A DNA stretch of 64,000 nucleotides from the NCBI GenBank assembly GCA_033296885.1, contig MU863885.1:186001-250000 (forward strand), read 5' to 3'. Position 1 is the stretch's first letter; the number at the start of each line of letters is the position of its first letter. Below the pieces are notes generated by a model that worked only from the letters and a program-made list of their open reading frames with translations, was not told where the DNA came from and made no database searches. Both the position numbers and the translations under genes were made by a program. Positions 34,100 to 45,184 of the stretch are shown here, one piece after another. This stretch comes from Triangularia verruculosa (taxonomy: Eukaryota; Ascomycota; Sordariomycetes; Sordariales; Podosporaceae).

Positions 34100-37000
34100 A
34101 TGTCCAAATCCTGGCAGTCCACGCTACGGCTGCCCAAGTCACGCTTCCCGTAAGGATCTGTTCTCATCGTTTTCAAAACCAATTGCTCACCACGATCGCT
34201 CGTCTCTGTCAGAAACCGGCCGCAGCCCCACGAGCGAGAACAGTACATCAAGCGATGCACCGATGACTTTTACCAGTGGCAGGCCGCCAATCGCCCAGTC
34301 GATAACGAATTTCTCCTCCACGATGGCCCTCCATACGCCAATGGCGAGCTCCACGCCGGTCATGCACTGAACAAAATCCTCAAGGACATGATTAATCGTG
34401 TCAAGGTCCAGCAAGGTGCGCTGCCCACCAGAAGATACCCCGCCATACCTCTTGCTGACCGGGTTGAGGTGAACTACAGGCCGCCGCGTCAAGTACATCC
34501 CAGGATGGGACTGCCATGGTCTCCCGATCGAGCTCAAGGCCGTCGGGACCGCCGAGGGCAAGAAGATGTCGCCTGGCGCCATACGAAAAGCTGCCCGCAA
34601 GCTCGCCTCCAAGACGGTGCTCGCCCAGATGAAGAGCTTCAAGTCGTATGCCGTCATGGCCGACTGGGAAAATCGTTGGACGACTATGGACAAAGAATAC
34701 GAGATTAAGCAGCTGCGGCTGTTCCAAAGGATGGCTCGTCGGGGGCTTATCTACCGGAAACATAAGCCTGTGTACTGGTCGCCATCATCGGCCACTGCGC
34801 TTGCTGAGGCTGAGCTGGAATACAATGAGGCCCACGTCTCAAAATCGGCGTGGGTCAGGTTGCCCATTGTCAATGGGTGGCAAGAGGTGATTCCCGGGCT
34901 CGAGGATGTCGATAAGGAGACAAAGCTTTATGCGGTTATCTGGACAACGACACCCTGGACTCTTCCTTCAAACCAGGCCATTGCGGTGCGCCACGATATG
35001 ACTTACTCTATCGTCCGATTTGCTGGCCACGAAGGGCTCCACCTCGTGAGTATACCAGAGGGAAACACAGGGGAAGATCTCCCTGAGATCTCCGAGGTAT
35101 TGGGCAAGGCCCAGGGTTCCGAGCTTACGAAGCTGCAGTACCTCAACCCTCTTCTGGATGACTCAAACGCTTCCTTGGGAGGGCGCCCCATCATTCATGC
35201 TCCCTTTGTCAGAGACGACTCAGGCACTGGTATGGTGCACTGCGCACCGGGCCACGGTTTCGACGACTACCTGGTATGTGAAGCTTTGGGAATCACGGCA
35301 TCGTCACCTCCCGTAGACAACGAGGGTCTCTTTACCGCCGAAGCTTACCCCAGGAACCCTGATTCTCTCAAGGGGATTCCAGTTCTCGAGGGCGGCAGTG
35401 ACGCCGTGTTGGATTTGCTCGGCAAGGAAGATGGTTACATTCTCAAAGTCAAGCACTACAAGCACAAATACCCATATGACTGGCGGACGAAGAAACCTAT
35501 CATCATCCGTGCCACAGCTCAGTGGTTTGCCGATGTGGGAAGCATTAAGAACCAAGCCCTGGCTGCGCTTGAGGAGGTGCGTTTTGTGCCCGAGGCTGGA
35601 AAGAACAGGCTCGAGGCCTTCGTAAAAGGCCGCAGCGAGTGGTGTATTTCGCGTCAGCGAGCGTGGGGTGTGCCGATTCCGGCCCTGTATGATATGAATG
35701 GCAATGCGGTTATGACTGATGAAAGCATTGATCATGTCATCTCTGTCATCAGGGAAAGGGGCATTGATGCCTGGTGGAATGATGACCCGAAGGAGCCCGC
35801 GTGGATACCTGAGTCATTGCGCAAAAGGGCGGACGAATTCACCCGTGGCAGAGACACCATGGATGTCTGGTTTGACAGTGGTAGCAGCTGGACACAGACG
35901 GGCAAGCAAGCTGATGTTTACCTGGAGGGTACTGATCAGCATCGTGGGTGGTTCCAGTCGTCTCTGCTCACCCGGGTTGCTGCCGCTGCTGCACAGGACA
36001 GCCAGGGAATGGCTTCAACCACCAATACGCTAGGGCTTTCGCCATTCAAGACGCTTATCACTCACGGTTTCACACTTGACAAGGACGGCAAGAAGATGTC
36101 CAAGTCCCTCGGGAACATCATTTCTGCTGACCAAGTCATGGATGGATCGCTTCTTTCTGAGCCACAGCAACCTGGTCAAACACAGGGGAAAAAAAATCGT
36201 GGCCCAGAAGCGCTTGGCCCTGATGCCTTGCGCCTCTGGATTGCTAGCAGTGACTATACGGGCGACATCATTCTCGGCAAACCAGTGCTCCGGACAATTC
36301 ACCAGGTCCTTCTCAAGTATCGCACCATTATCAAGATGTTCACGGGAAGTATGCAGCCAGATGCTCGCACAGCCTCCCTGTCAGCGGCGGATCATATTGC
36401 GCTGATCCAGCTCAAGGACGTTATGCAAGAAGTTGGAAAGTACTATGACAACTATGAATTCAACAAGGCTCAGGCCTCTATTAGTCGCTGGGTTGTCAAC
36501 GACGTGTCGGCTTTCTACTTGGAGATTCTCAAGGATAGGCTGTACTGCGGTGACTCTGGCGGCGTCTTGGAGCCCATCTTTAATGGCTTGTTGAGAATGC
36601 TGGCGCCCGTCACCCCGGTGCTTGTTGAAGAGGCTTGGGAGTGCCGTCCTCAGTGGATGAAGGACGATGCTTCCCTAGTTCACCCGCTCCAGCAGCTTTA
36701 CGACGCCCCGCTGATTGACCCTGCCAGGTTCACCTATGAAGACAAGTATATCAGGGAGAGCATGCCTGCGATCATGTCGGCGCACGCCGCGATCAAGGCT
36801 GCGTCCGAGAGGGCGAGGTCTGACAAGGTGTTGGGCTCATCGCTACAGTGCTCCGTGGTCTTGGTTCCTCATTCTGGGGGTGCCTTGTCTGTTCTGGAAA
36901 GGTTCACGGGCGAGCTGGATGCCATGTTCGTTGTTTCTGCTGTGGATATTGTCGGGGCTATGGAAGGCGAAACCCCCAAGGAGGTTGAGGAGGCTGACTG

Positions 37001-37178
37001 GAAATACAGTGAGTCGTTCGAGGTGCATGGGAAGGTACATACCGCCTATGTTCTACCTCCTAAGCAGCACAAGTGCCCAAGGTGCTGGAGGTATGTTGCG
37101 CCAGTGGAGGATGAGCTTTGCGGGAGGTGTGAGGAGGTCGTTGAGGCTCGGGCCGATGAGACCGCGAAGGAAGAGTAA
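34100..37178 (+). CDS. ism1: Isoleucyl-tRNA synthetase, mitochondrial
   Basis: This class I synthetase charges mitochondrial tRNA-Ile. Exons 34100-34149, 34213-34415 and 34480-37178 give 983 residues. Splicing joins [11 protein letters not shown] to the next exon and, at the second junction, VQQG to [17 protein letters not shown], a classic IleRS motif. The HIGH signature appears as HAGH in [24 protein letters not shown] is exact in [13 protein letters not shown]. The editing-domain threonine-rich region is [11 protein letters not shown], and [14 protein letters not shown] and VWFDSGSSW are also canonical. The C-terminus holds a bacterial-type zinc knuckle (KCPRCWRY...CGRCEE), as in the organelle/bacterial clade and unlike cytosolic IleRS. 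The short N-terminus, basic and Ser-rich, suits a mitochondrial presequence. Confidence 0.95.
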
Positions 37179-37489
37179 AATAGATAAAATACCCCTCTAC
37201 CGAAGTCATATAAATTCTAAGATTTGTGCAATCGCTCTCGAACGCATAGTCTTCTCTTATGAATGAGACCTTGAGCTTGGACCCCTGACATGAGCTGCCG
37301 CCGGCAAGGTATTCCCATTGATAAGATGGCTTGGCAGCCGATTGTGGGGCACAACTTTTTCTTATCGAACCTTCACTCCGACGCTGTTCCTACAAAAATT
37401 GTTGCAAGCATTCACATTTGCCAGCTTGCGCGCGCAGCAACCTCAATCTGCGACAGAACAAGTCGCCAAAATCAGTCGCTACAACCAGC
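37179..37489. other. Intergenic region IleRS to ROK1
   Basis: About 310 bp. The ROK1 frame is open upstream to 37331, but that extension is not conserved and is taken as 5' UTR. Confidence 0.5.
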
Positions 37490-39799
37490 ATGGATATTCT
37501 CAAGATCCTCTCCCGAGGCACGAAGCCAAACCCCAAAAACCAAGCCGCAAAAGGCTCAGCAGCAGCAGTAACAGCGGCGACGAAGCTGCCTTCGGCCGGC
37601 GCAATACCGCGCCCCCAGCTCTTCAACGACCCAGTCTCGTCCACCCCAAGGGGAAAGAAGAGGAAAAGAAAGAACAAGGGCGGCGACAAGGACGGCGACG
37701 ATGATGCGCAAAACAACGAGGACGAGGACCTCAGCGATGTCGACTTCTTTGCGCCCCCCAAGCCCAAATCCGAGACTGGCCCGCAACAGCACACTACCGA
37801 GGAAGACGGAGAGCCAGAAAAGAGAAAGAACAAGAAGCGAAAGGTCAAGACGCTGGACGAGGACGAGTGCAAGCAGATTCTCCGCTCCCACAGGCTAAAG
37901 TTTACGCTTTTGTCGTCTACTTCGCCTACCGTTGCTGAGTTGGAGGCGCAAGCGGAGGCAGAGGGCAAGAAGAAGAAGAAGAAAAAGTCGAAGAAGGGCG
38001 AGGAGAGCAAAGAGGAGAAGGAGAAGGAGACCAAGAAGAGCAGCAAGCTCATGCAATTATGGCCGCAGCCGTTGACTGCGTTCGGACAGTTGAAGTATGA
38101 CTATGGCATCAACCAGACGCTTGCCGATAATATTACGAGGCAGGGGTTCAAGGTGCCTACGGAGGTGCAGATGGGTGCGCTTCCGCTGTTGTTGCAGCCT
38201 GGGACTGCATTGGGGGATAAGGAGATGGACAAGGGGGTGGACTTTTTGGCTGTGGCGCCGACTGGGAGTGGAAAGACCATTGCGTTTTTAATTCCGGCCA
38301 TTGAGGGTGTACTGAAGGCGAGAGGGGAAGTGCAGGAGGGCGATGGGATCAAGAATGAGCTGAGGGCGATTGTGGTCGCGCCAACGAGGGAATTGGCCAG
38401 TCAGATTGTGAACGAGGGGAGAAAACTGGCAATCGGAACAGGGGTCAGGGTGGTGTTAATGAAGAGAGGGTTGAGGTTGCAGGCTGAGGGTGGAGACGAG
38501 CAGGCCGAAGCCGAGGAAGATAGCGATTCTGAGGAGGACGAGGAGAAGCAAGAAGAGCAACAGGAGGATGACGAGGGAGAGGAAGAACAGGAAGACAGTG
38601 ATGAGGAGGACGGCGGCGATAAAAAGAAAGACCAGAAAGAAAAACCCCTGGCAAAAGTCGACATTCTCGTCACGACTCCCAAAATCCTTCTAAACTTCCT
38701 GTCAGACGACGGCAAGCTCACCAGCTCCAAAAAGACTCTTCCCACAGTCCGAAGCCTCATTCTCGACGAAGCCGACGTCCTCCTCGACCCCATCTTCCGC
38801 AAGCAAACCATGGCCATCTGGAAATCTTGCGTCCATCCCGACGTAGCCCTCACCTGCTGGTCAGCAACCATGGCCTCCAACATTGAAGCCCTGGTGACCA
38901 AGCACCTCTCGAAACGCGCCAAACACTTCAACATCTCCCGTCCTCTTATCCGTTTGGTCGTCGGCCTCAAGGACACGGCCGTCCCCAATGTAACCCACAA
39001 GCTGATTTACACCGCCACCGAGCAAGGCAAGCTTTTGGCGCTGCGACAGCTCCTCCACCCGGCCTCCAGCTCTGATTCCGGTCCCCCCTTGCGCCCACCA
39101 TTCATTGTGTTTACTCAAACCATCGACCGTGCCAAGGCTCTCCATAAAGAACTGCAGTTCGACATCCCCCTCGAAGCGGGTGGTTCCGCAAGAATCGCAG
39201 TCCTGCATTCGTCATTAAGTGACCAGATCCGCTCCAAAATCATGGCCAAGTTCCGGTCTGGCGAAGTGTGGGTTCTCATTACCACCGACGTCCTCGCCCG
39301 CGGCGTCGATTTCGCCGGCGTCAACGGTGTAGTCAACTACGACGTCCCCACCTCTGCCGCCGGATACGTCCACCGCGCGGGGAGAACCGGTCGCGCCGGT
39401 AGGGAGGGCGGTGTGGCGGTTACCTTCTACACCAAGGAAGACATCCCCTTTGTCAAGTCGGTAGCCAACGTCATCGCTGCTTCCGAGAAGCAGGCCGGTA
39501 AGACGGCTGCCGGGGAGGAGTCGGTCAAGAAATGGCTGCTGGATGCCCTGCCAAAGGTGGCGAAGGAGGACAAGCGGAAGCTCAAGGTCAGGGGTGTGGA
39601 GGCGAGAAGGGCGGGTGGGAAGGAGGCGAGCATCACCACGCAGAGCAGCTGGGAGAGGAGGAAGGAGAACAACAAAAGGCAGGCGATCGAGGCGAGCAAG
39701 AAGAGGAAGAGGCTCGCGCAGCAGGCGGAGAAGCAGGACGGTGGTGCGGACAAGAAGAAGAAAGAGAATGACGAGGAGTGGGGTGGGTTGGATGACTAG
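37490..39799 (+). CDS. rok1: DEAD-box ATP-dependent RNA helicase ROK1
   Basis: ROK1 is a nucleolar helicase needed for 18S rRNA maturation and snR30/SSU processome steps. One exon of 769 residues; the start at 37490 gives MDILKILSRG, the family N-terminus. CKQILRSHRLKFTLLSS precedes the core. Motif I is APTGSGKT (about 255), Ia PTRELASQ, motif II DEAD (about 425), motif III SAT in CWSATM, and motif VI HRAGRTGRAGR (about 627). Between Ia and Ib sits an unusually long Asp/Glu-rich insertion (about 330-384). The N- and C-termini are Lys-rich with nuclear-localisation-like clusters. The length is close to other filamentous fungal ROK1 proteins. The gene is convergent with the SPRY gene, only about 160 bp apart. 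Confidence 0.95.
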   Translation: MDILKILSRGTKPNPKNQAAKGSAAAVTAATKLPSAGAIPRPQLFNDPVSSTPRGKKRKRKNKGGDKDGDDDAQNNEDEDLSDVDFFAPPKPKSETGPQQHTTEEDGEPEKRKNKKRKVKTLDEDECKQILRSHRLKFTLLSSTSPTVAELEAQAEAEGKKKKKKKSKKGEESKEEKEKETKKSSKLMQLWPQPLTAFGQLKYDYGINQTLADNITRQGFKVPTEVQMGALPLLLQPGTALGDKEMDKGVDFLAVAPTGSGKTIAFLIPAIEGVLKARGEVQEGDGIKNELRAIVVAPTRELASQIVNEGRKLAIGTGVRVVLMKRGLRLQAEGGDEQAEAEEDSDSEEDEEKQEEQQEDDEGEEEQEDSDEEDGGDKKKDQKEKPLAKVDILVTTPKILLNFLSDDGKLTSSKKTLPTVRSLILDEADVLLDPIFRKQTMAIWKSCVHPDVALTCWSATMASNIEALVTKHLSKRAKHFNISRPLIRLVVGLKDTAVPNVTHKLIYTATEQGKLLALRQLLHPASSSDSGPPLRPPFIVFTQTIDRAKALHKELQFDIPLEAGGSARIAVLHSSLSDQIRSKIMAKFRSGEVWVLITTDVLARGVDFAGVNGVVNYDVPTSAAGYVHRAGRTGRAGREGGVAVTFYTKEDIPFVKSVANVIAASEKQAGKTAAGEESVKKWLLDALPKVAKEDKRKLKVRGVEARRAGGKEASITTQSSWERRKENNKRQAIEASKKRKRLAQQAEKQDGGADKKKKENDEEWGGLDD

Positions 39800-39962
39800 T
39801 TGCCGTTTGCTTCTCGATGTATATGTTGCAATGTAAATACCCTGCTTGTTTACCGCGAATGATCTGCAGGACTGTCAAAACAGGACGCAGTGGACCTTTG
39901 TACGAAATCAAATGTATCAAAATCTACGGCGAGAACTAACCACCTACCTATCCAAACTAGAC

Positions 39963-41472
39963 TCAACCCCTCTTCCCGGGATAATACCCCTCGGGCACAA
40001 ACATCCACCTCCCAGGCTCAAAAACAGCCTCGAATCCAACTCCTCCATACGTCCCGATAGCACAGCTCAAATCGTGGTACCCCTCCAACCCGGTCACGGG
40101 TAAATCCTCCTCGGAATCACCTTCCTCGTGCAGATTCCACCTGCCGGCCTGCATACCATTCCTCGTGAAGAAGATCTCCGTCTCTATCCTGCCACCGACC
40201 AAAGTGAAAGTCATGCCGATGCCATACCTCTCCCCGACTCTGAACGGCGCGGTGAAGTCCTTTCCTCCCCAGCGGTCGTTGATGAACTTGTGGCCATCAT
40301 CACCGTGGACTGCCAGAGACCCACGATGCCAACCTGGCTGCCGGAAGGATGGGTAAGGCAAGGCTGCGAAACCCAACGAGAGGCAAATCTCGTGCGGCTT
40401 AGCGGCCGAGGTGATGGAGACCTCATAGTAGATTGTCTTTTTGGGGGACGAAGTGAAGGGCGAGTGGGTTTTCACTGTGTAAAGTGGGGGGTAGCCGATG
40501 ATGCTGTGGGTGGTCGTTAGTTTCAGGGCATGACAAAATGGAGGGAATGAAAACATACCAGGAATCGGTTGCGTGCTGGTCTGTCTGACCGGCCCAGGTG
40601 CCGGGCTCCTTGAACCGGAGGGTTCCTCTGAAACCATCGGGGATCATCAGACGTGGGTTGTGGCGGTTTTGAACCTCCAGGGCGTGGTGGTCGAGGTCGA
40701 TGGGAGGGGAGAGAGGATGTTGACGGCACCATGCCTCACCTGCTTCGGCTTCGGCTTCGGTAGCGTTGGTTGCGGGCGAGAACTCGTGTCCGGAGAAGAA
40801 AGCAGGAGGAGGGGGAAAGAGGGAGGTATCTGGGACTACTGACTCCCAGTCATGCTTGGAATCCTGGGGCTTGGACGATGAGGGGATGGGAGGGGGGCCG
40901 GGAGGGGGGATGGCCGTATAGTCACTGTGAGCCGGAGGCGGTCCCGGCGGCGGAGCATAGTCGTTGCTAACTCCATGTGAAGGTGGGGGCCCGGGAGGAG
41001 GAGCATCTCCGTGAGACTGAGACGGGGGAGGGCCCGGAGGAGGGGCGTAGTCATTCCGGGCTCCGTGAGACGGGGGTGGTCCGGGAGGAGGGGCGAATTC
41101 ATCTACAGCAGGCCGAGTATGAGAGGGAGGAGGCCCCGGAGGAGGGGCATAGTCGCTGGCTGGCAACTCGGCCGGCGCATTGGGGTTGTGCACAGTGTTG
41201 GGAAGCTCAACAGGCATGGCGTGGGCTGTAGCTGGTGTTTGGTTATATGGATTGTTGGTGTTCCAAGAAGGTGGAGGTTGAACAGCTGAGAGTGGACTAG
41301 GAGGCGGCGGCTGGTTATATTGCTGCTGATGGGGCTGTGTCTGGTATGACGACGACGGGACGCTTGCCTTTGGCTCAGGTGCGTATGTAGGCTGCTGAGG
41401 TGCCTGCCCCGGTGCTGGGCGTGGGGGCAGATCGTCCCCCTCATAGAGGTTCTTCTTGCTGCCGAAACACAT
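39963..41472 (-). CDS. SPRY-domain protein with N-terminal PPPGPPP repeats
   Basis: Exons 41472-40559 and 40503-39963 on the minus strand (intron GTATGT..CACAG) give 484 residues. Splicing restores QHATDSCIIGYPPLYTV. The N-terminus MCFGSKK has Cys2 next to Gly/Ser/Lys, a pattern common in fungal proteins and suited to S-acyl membrane anchoring (inference). Residues 20-200 are proline rich, with six PPPGPPP copies. The SPRY part (about 285-475) includes YYEVSITSA, ICLSLGFA, GSLAVHGDDGHKFINDRWGG, GERYGIGMTFTL and EIFFTRNG, like yeast Ssh4/Ear1 proteins that act as adaptors of the ubiquitin ligase Rsp5 in endosomal sorting. Unlike those I see no membrane segment and no PPxY motif, so the adaptor role is only a possibility. 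Confidence 0.88.
40885..41154 (-). repeat. In-gene tandem repeat encoding six PPPGPPP units
   Basis: Within the SPRY protein, residues 107-196, PPPGPPP occurs six times, usually flanked by D-Y/F-A before and S-H or S-Q after, with a spacing of 14-18 residues. The nucleotide units are similar but not identical. Confidence 0.9.
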
Positions 41473-42507
41473 GTTTGTTGGTTGTAAGTGAAGACGTACG
41501 ATGTCTTAACAATGAGCGTTGCTTGAATAGGTTGTTGGTTTGGCTAAGCAGTCAAGTTAGGTATAAACCAACAGATGAGTGAGTGACAGAAAGGTGCCAA
41601 TGAATGCCCTGTCTTTCAGGACTGAGACAGCCAACGGTAACAAAAAGACCGGTTTTAATGCCCTACAATTTGGCATCAGATGATGAATGATGAATCAGGA
41701 CACGGAGCAGCCAACTGACGCGCTCTAGATAGAGAACCTTTTGGGCTGCGCAGCCACTGCCAAGAGAGCGCTAGCTACCCGCGTACCAGGGGAAATTCCC
41801 CAAGACGTCGCTGTTTGCCCCGCACAGCACCGCCTAGTTGATGACGTTGCTGCATGTTGCTGTAAGATCTGATGAACCTGTGACCTGTGGCGTTTGGCCG
41901 TGAGATGAGTTAGCGCAGGGGCTATACGCTATCATTATTTGGAATAGCGAAGATAAGGTCCTCATATTCCGTCGCCATCTTGCTCAAAACCCTCTGTGGT
42001 GAACTTGGAAGAATTGGCTTGGCATTTCCCACGCATGCTCAGAGCCAAAGCAATGACTGTCTGCCAGCGCGATCAGTCTCATCAAGTTTGTGGCTTCAGC
42101 CTCTGAATTTGAAGGGCGACTTTTCTTTGTGCCTTCCCCACCCTTGTGTCAAATCAAAACACAAGACTATCAACTAGATAATCAGATCCCACTGACAGAA
42201 TATGAGACTTATCGATTTCTACTCTCTTTCAAAACCCCAGAGCTCAGATTCCCTTACTATCAACCTATCTGGCCAGCAGCTTCTTTGTAAATCCAGCGTT
42301 CAGAACACCAACCCATATTCCCTCCAAAATACCAGTACCATAAGCCCGAGAACAATTCACAACTCCTCTACGCCACCAAGCCACGATCCTTCTTAGATCG
42401 TAGATAGCACATCTGCATCAAACGCCCTCAGAACGCCTCGAAATCCACCACGCCACCGAAGAGCAAAGGAACTGTGTTGGTTGGTACAAAAGCTCGAGAA
42501 AACATAT
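41473..42507. promoter_or_regulatory. Intergenic region: SPRY promoter and CAX 3' UTR
   Basis: About 1 kb between two minus-strand genes. The SPRY promoter lies at the low-coordinate end. ORFs in it are short and unsupported. Confidence 0.5.
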
Positions 42508-45184
42508 CTACGTACCCATTCCGCTGGCATCCTGGGCATTCGGGTAGAAGAACGCTACCACGCTGATGATAACGTAGGTTGCCAGTAACAACGCCCCCTC
42601 AAGGTAATTGCTTCTGCCATCCAACACCAGAAAGTTGGTGATAAACGCCGAAACAAACAGGCAGACCGTCTCAAAAAGCGTAAAATACAGCGTCATCTCC
42701 CTGTCCATGATCCACCCAATGATAACTATCAGCGGTGTGATGAAGAGCGCAATCTGAATTGAGCTGCCCACAGCCACACCAATGGCTAGGTCCATTTTGT
42801 TCTTCATGGCAACAGTAATAGCAGTGACATGCTCAGCTGCGTTGCCGACGATGGGTAGGATGATCAGACCAATGAAGATTTCGCCGATGCTACTTGTTTT
42901 CACAAGACCGTTGATCGAGTCAACCATGAACTCGGCGCAGACAGCAACCAGAGCGGTCGAAACTAGAAGCAAAATGACTGCGCTCCTGCGGGAGAGCTCC
43001 TCAACATTCTCCTCTGCGTCGGCTACGGCACCGTTGGGTACGGCAGCGAGAGGAATCTGAGAGGGCATCATCGCACCCGGAGGACGGCGGAACTGGTTGA
43101 GGCGATCGGGTAGTGAATTTGTACGACGAATACCGTAACGAACGCGAGGCACTGGTCCAGAGGGTACGACTGGCATCGAAGTATCGGTGGAGCTGGTAAA
43201 GACTGTAGGTGCGAGACTGCGAGCAACAGGTCGAAGCGACCCACGCAGCCCCTGAAACGGACTGCTGCGGGTCTGGACGACTTCAGTCATCCCCTCAACA
43301 TTGGTCGTCGACCGTGACATGGCAAAATCCACCCTCCGAGGCTCCCCAGGCGATAAGGGAGCCTTAATCCCTACAACTGCCTCTTCGTCGATGGGTTGGT
43401 CCATGAACTCCTGAGAGCCATTTCTCCGTGGCTTATGCTTGTGGTGTTTCCGGTGCTTCTTGGACCTCCGATGGCGGTCACGCTTCTTGTGGCGATGCGA
43501 CCTTTCATCGTCGACCGCTTCCTCGGGAGCATCGAGGATTCCACCGCCACTCTTGAAGATACGGGCCCTAGCAGTCTCTTCAGAAGGTTGCCCCTCGCTG
43601 TTGGTACCAAAAGAGGGACTCCTTGTTGGGGTCCGTGTTCGAGTGGTGCTGATGCCCTCACTGGTATCGACTGAAATGATACTAGACTTGCGGTGGCGCC
43701 TGATCGCCCGTCTCATTCTTTTCCCAACCGTTTCTCGAGATGAATCAGAGCCAGAGGAATCGGAGTCACTTGAGGAGCTGCTTTCTGAACTAGACGAGTC
43801 GAGCCAGTTGGCAACCGGACCAGGCGTTGCCTCCTCATCAATGATATGCTGTGGTGTCGACTCATACATGTACGAATGCGATAGAAGCTGGAACAGGAGG
43901 TATATGATGTACACCAAAAGAAGAATCTAGGGGATAAGTCAGCCTTCATAGCTGCCAAGTTGTGTATGTGATTGCTCACCACACTAGTACCGCGGCTGAT
44001 CTTGAGAGACTGAGCATCTGCCAATTTGGAGTCACTGAATGAAGCATGAAATGCGGTCTGCGATGATAATATTAGTACGTACAAACATGTTTGTTATTGT
44101 AAGGATGAGCATACAGGCAACACCAAACTGATCACGCTCAAGCTCAAAAGGCAAGCGCTCATCTGGGTGACGGTGCTGTTGTAGATCTGCTCCCGGAAGC
44201 GAAGGCCACCGAGGAAGAACGACATGCCCAAAATAAGCAGTAGGTTGGCCAAAATGGACCCCAAGAGGGATGCCTGCACGATTCGAATTTCATTCTGTTG
44301 CTTATCAGCTTTCATTGTTGCAACAATCTGCGACAGGATAACATACCTTGACGAGAGCAATGCTATTTGCGAACGAAGGCAGTTAGCAACAAAGGAAACA
44401 TAAGCCTTGGATAAGGCGGAATAGATTGATCCCATCCATCCCGTATCACCAAACAGGGATTGAAGCACATACATGCTGTGCATGGTGTTAGTGGACTGTT
44501 CGACAGACAAACTGACAAGCAAGCCAAGACATGGATGACTTACAAGATAATCAGCTCCACAGCATTACCAAAAGTGATGTTCAGTAAAGCGCCGAGCGAA
44601 TCGCCCAGCTTTCGAGCTACGGCCTCGGTAGCAAAGCTCAGGAGACCGGCGAGGGGTATGATAGCAATCGCATTCATGCCAAAGATGATGCCAGGGGCGA
44701 TACCCGGGACCTGCTCCACGGCGATGCCGATGGGAACAAATACAAGCAACAGGTTTAGCTTCGAGTGGAAGAGGACAAACTTGATGGTTCGCAGAATTCT
44801 ACTGGGAACGCTGCCCTTGGTTTTGGGTTCTTGCTGTTGCGAATGCTCGTCCTGTGAGTGATTTCCATCACCTCCTCGACCTAGGGCAGACCCCAGCTTC
44901 TCGGTCTGCGATGATGTACCGGTCGCGGGCGTACCGCTACAACCATCTTCTTTTGTTTCGGCACCACCAGAGGCAGGCGGTGCTGATGTGGTGCCGCCCG
45001 GGCTGGAAGACATGGCCGGTGCTCCATGCTTGCTGTTGGACTGTGTAGGCTCCAGGGTGGGTGGCTTGCTGGTGGGAAGCTGGCTTGAGGTGACTTGTTT
45101 GGAAGGACGGTTTGCGGTGTTGTTTCGTAGCCACGAGGTAATTCGATCGATGTACCGAGAATTGTCAGGTGTGGTCTCCTTCAT
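42508..45184 (-). CDS. Vacuolar Ca2+/H+ exchanger (CAX/VCX1 family) with a very large central loop
   Basis: This antiporter loads Ca2+ into the vacuole using the proton gradient. Five exons fit on the minus strand: 45184-44544, 44362-44347 (16 nt), 44294-44115, 44057-43980 and 43926-42508, giving 777 residues. The two CAX repeats are clear: GDSLGALLNITFGNAVELI (about 196-212) and GNAAEHVTAITVAMKNK in the second half, each with the conserved Glu of the cation site. The microexon restores ELIIFIALVKNEIRIVQASL. Residues 1-115 are a Ser/Pro/Gln-rich cytosolic N-terminus. Between the first and second halves is a loop of about 300 residues (about 322-619) with Ser/Asp runs and a His/Lys/Arg cluster at about 448-473. 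Family members usually have a short acidic loop there. Confidence 0.92.
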
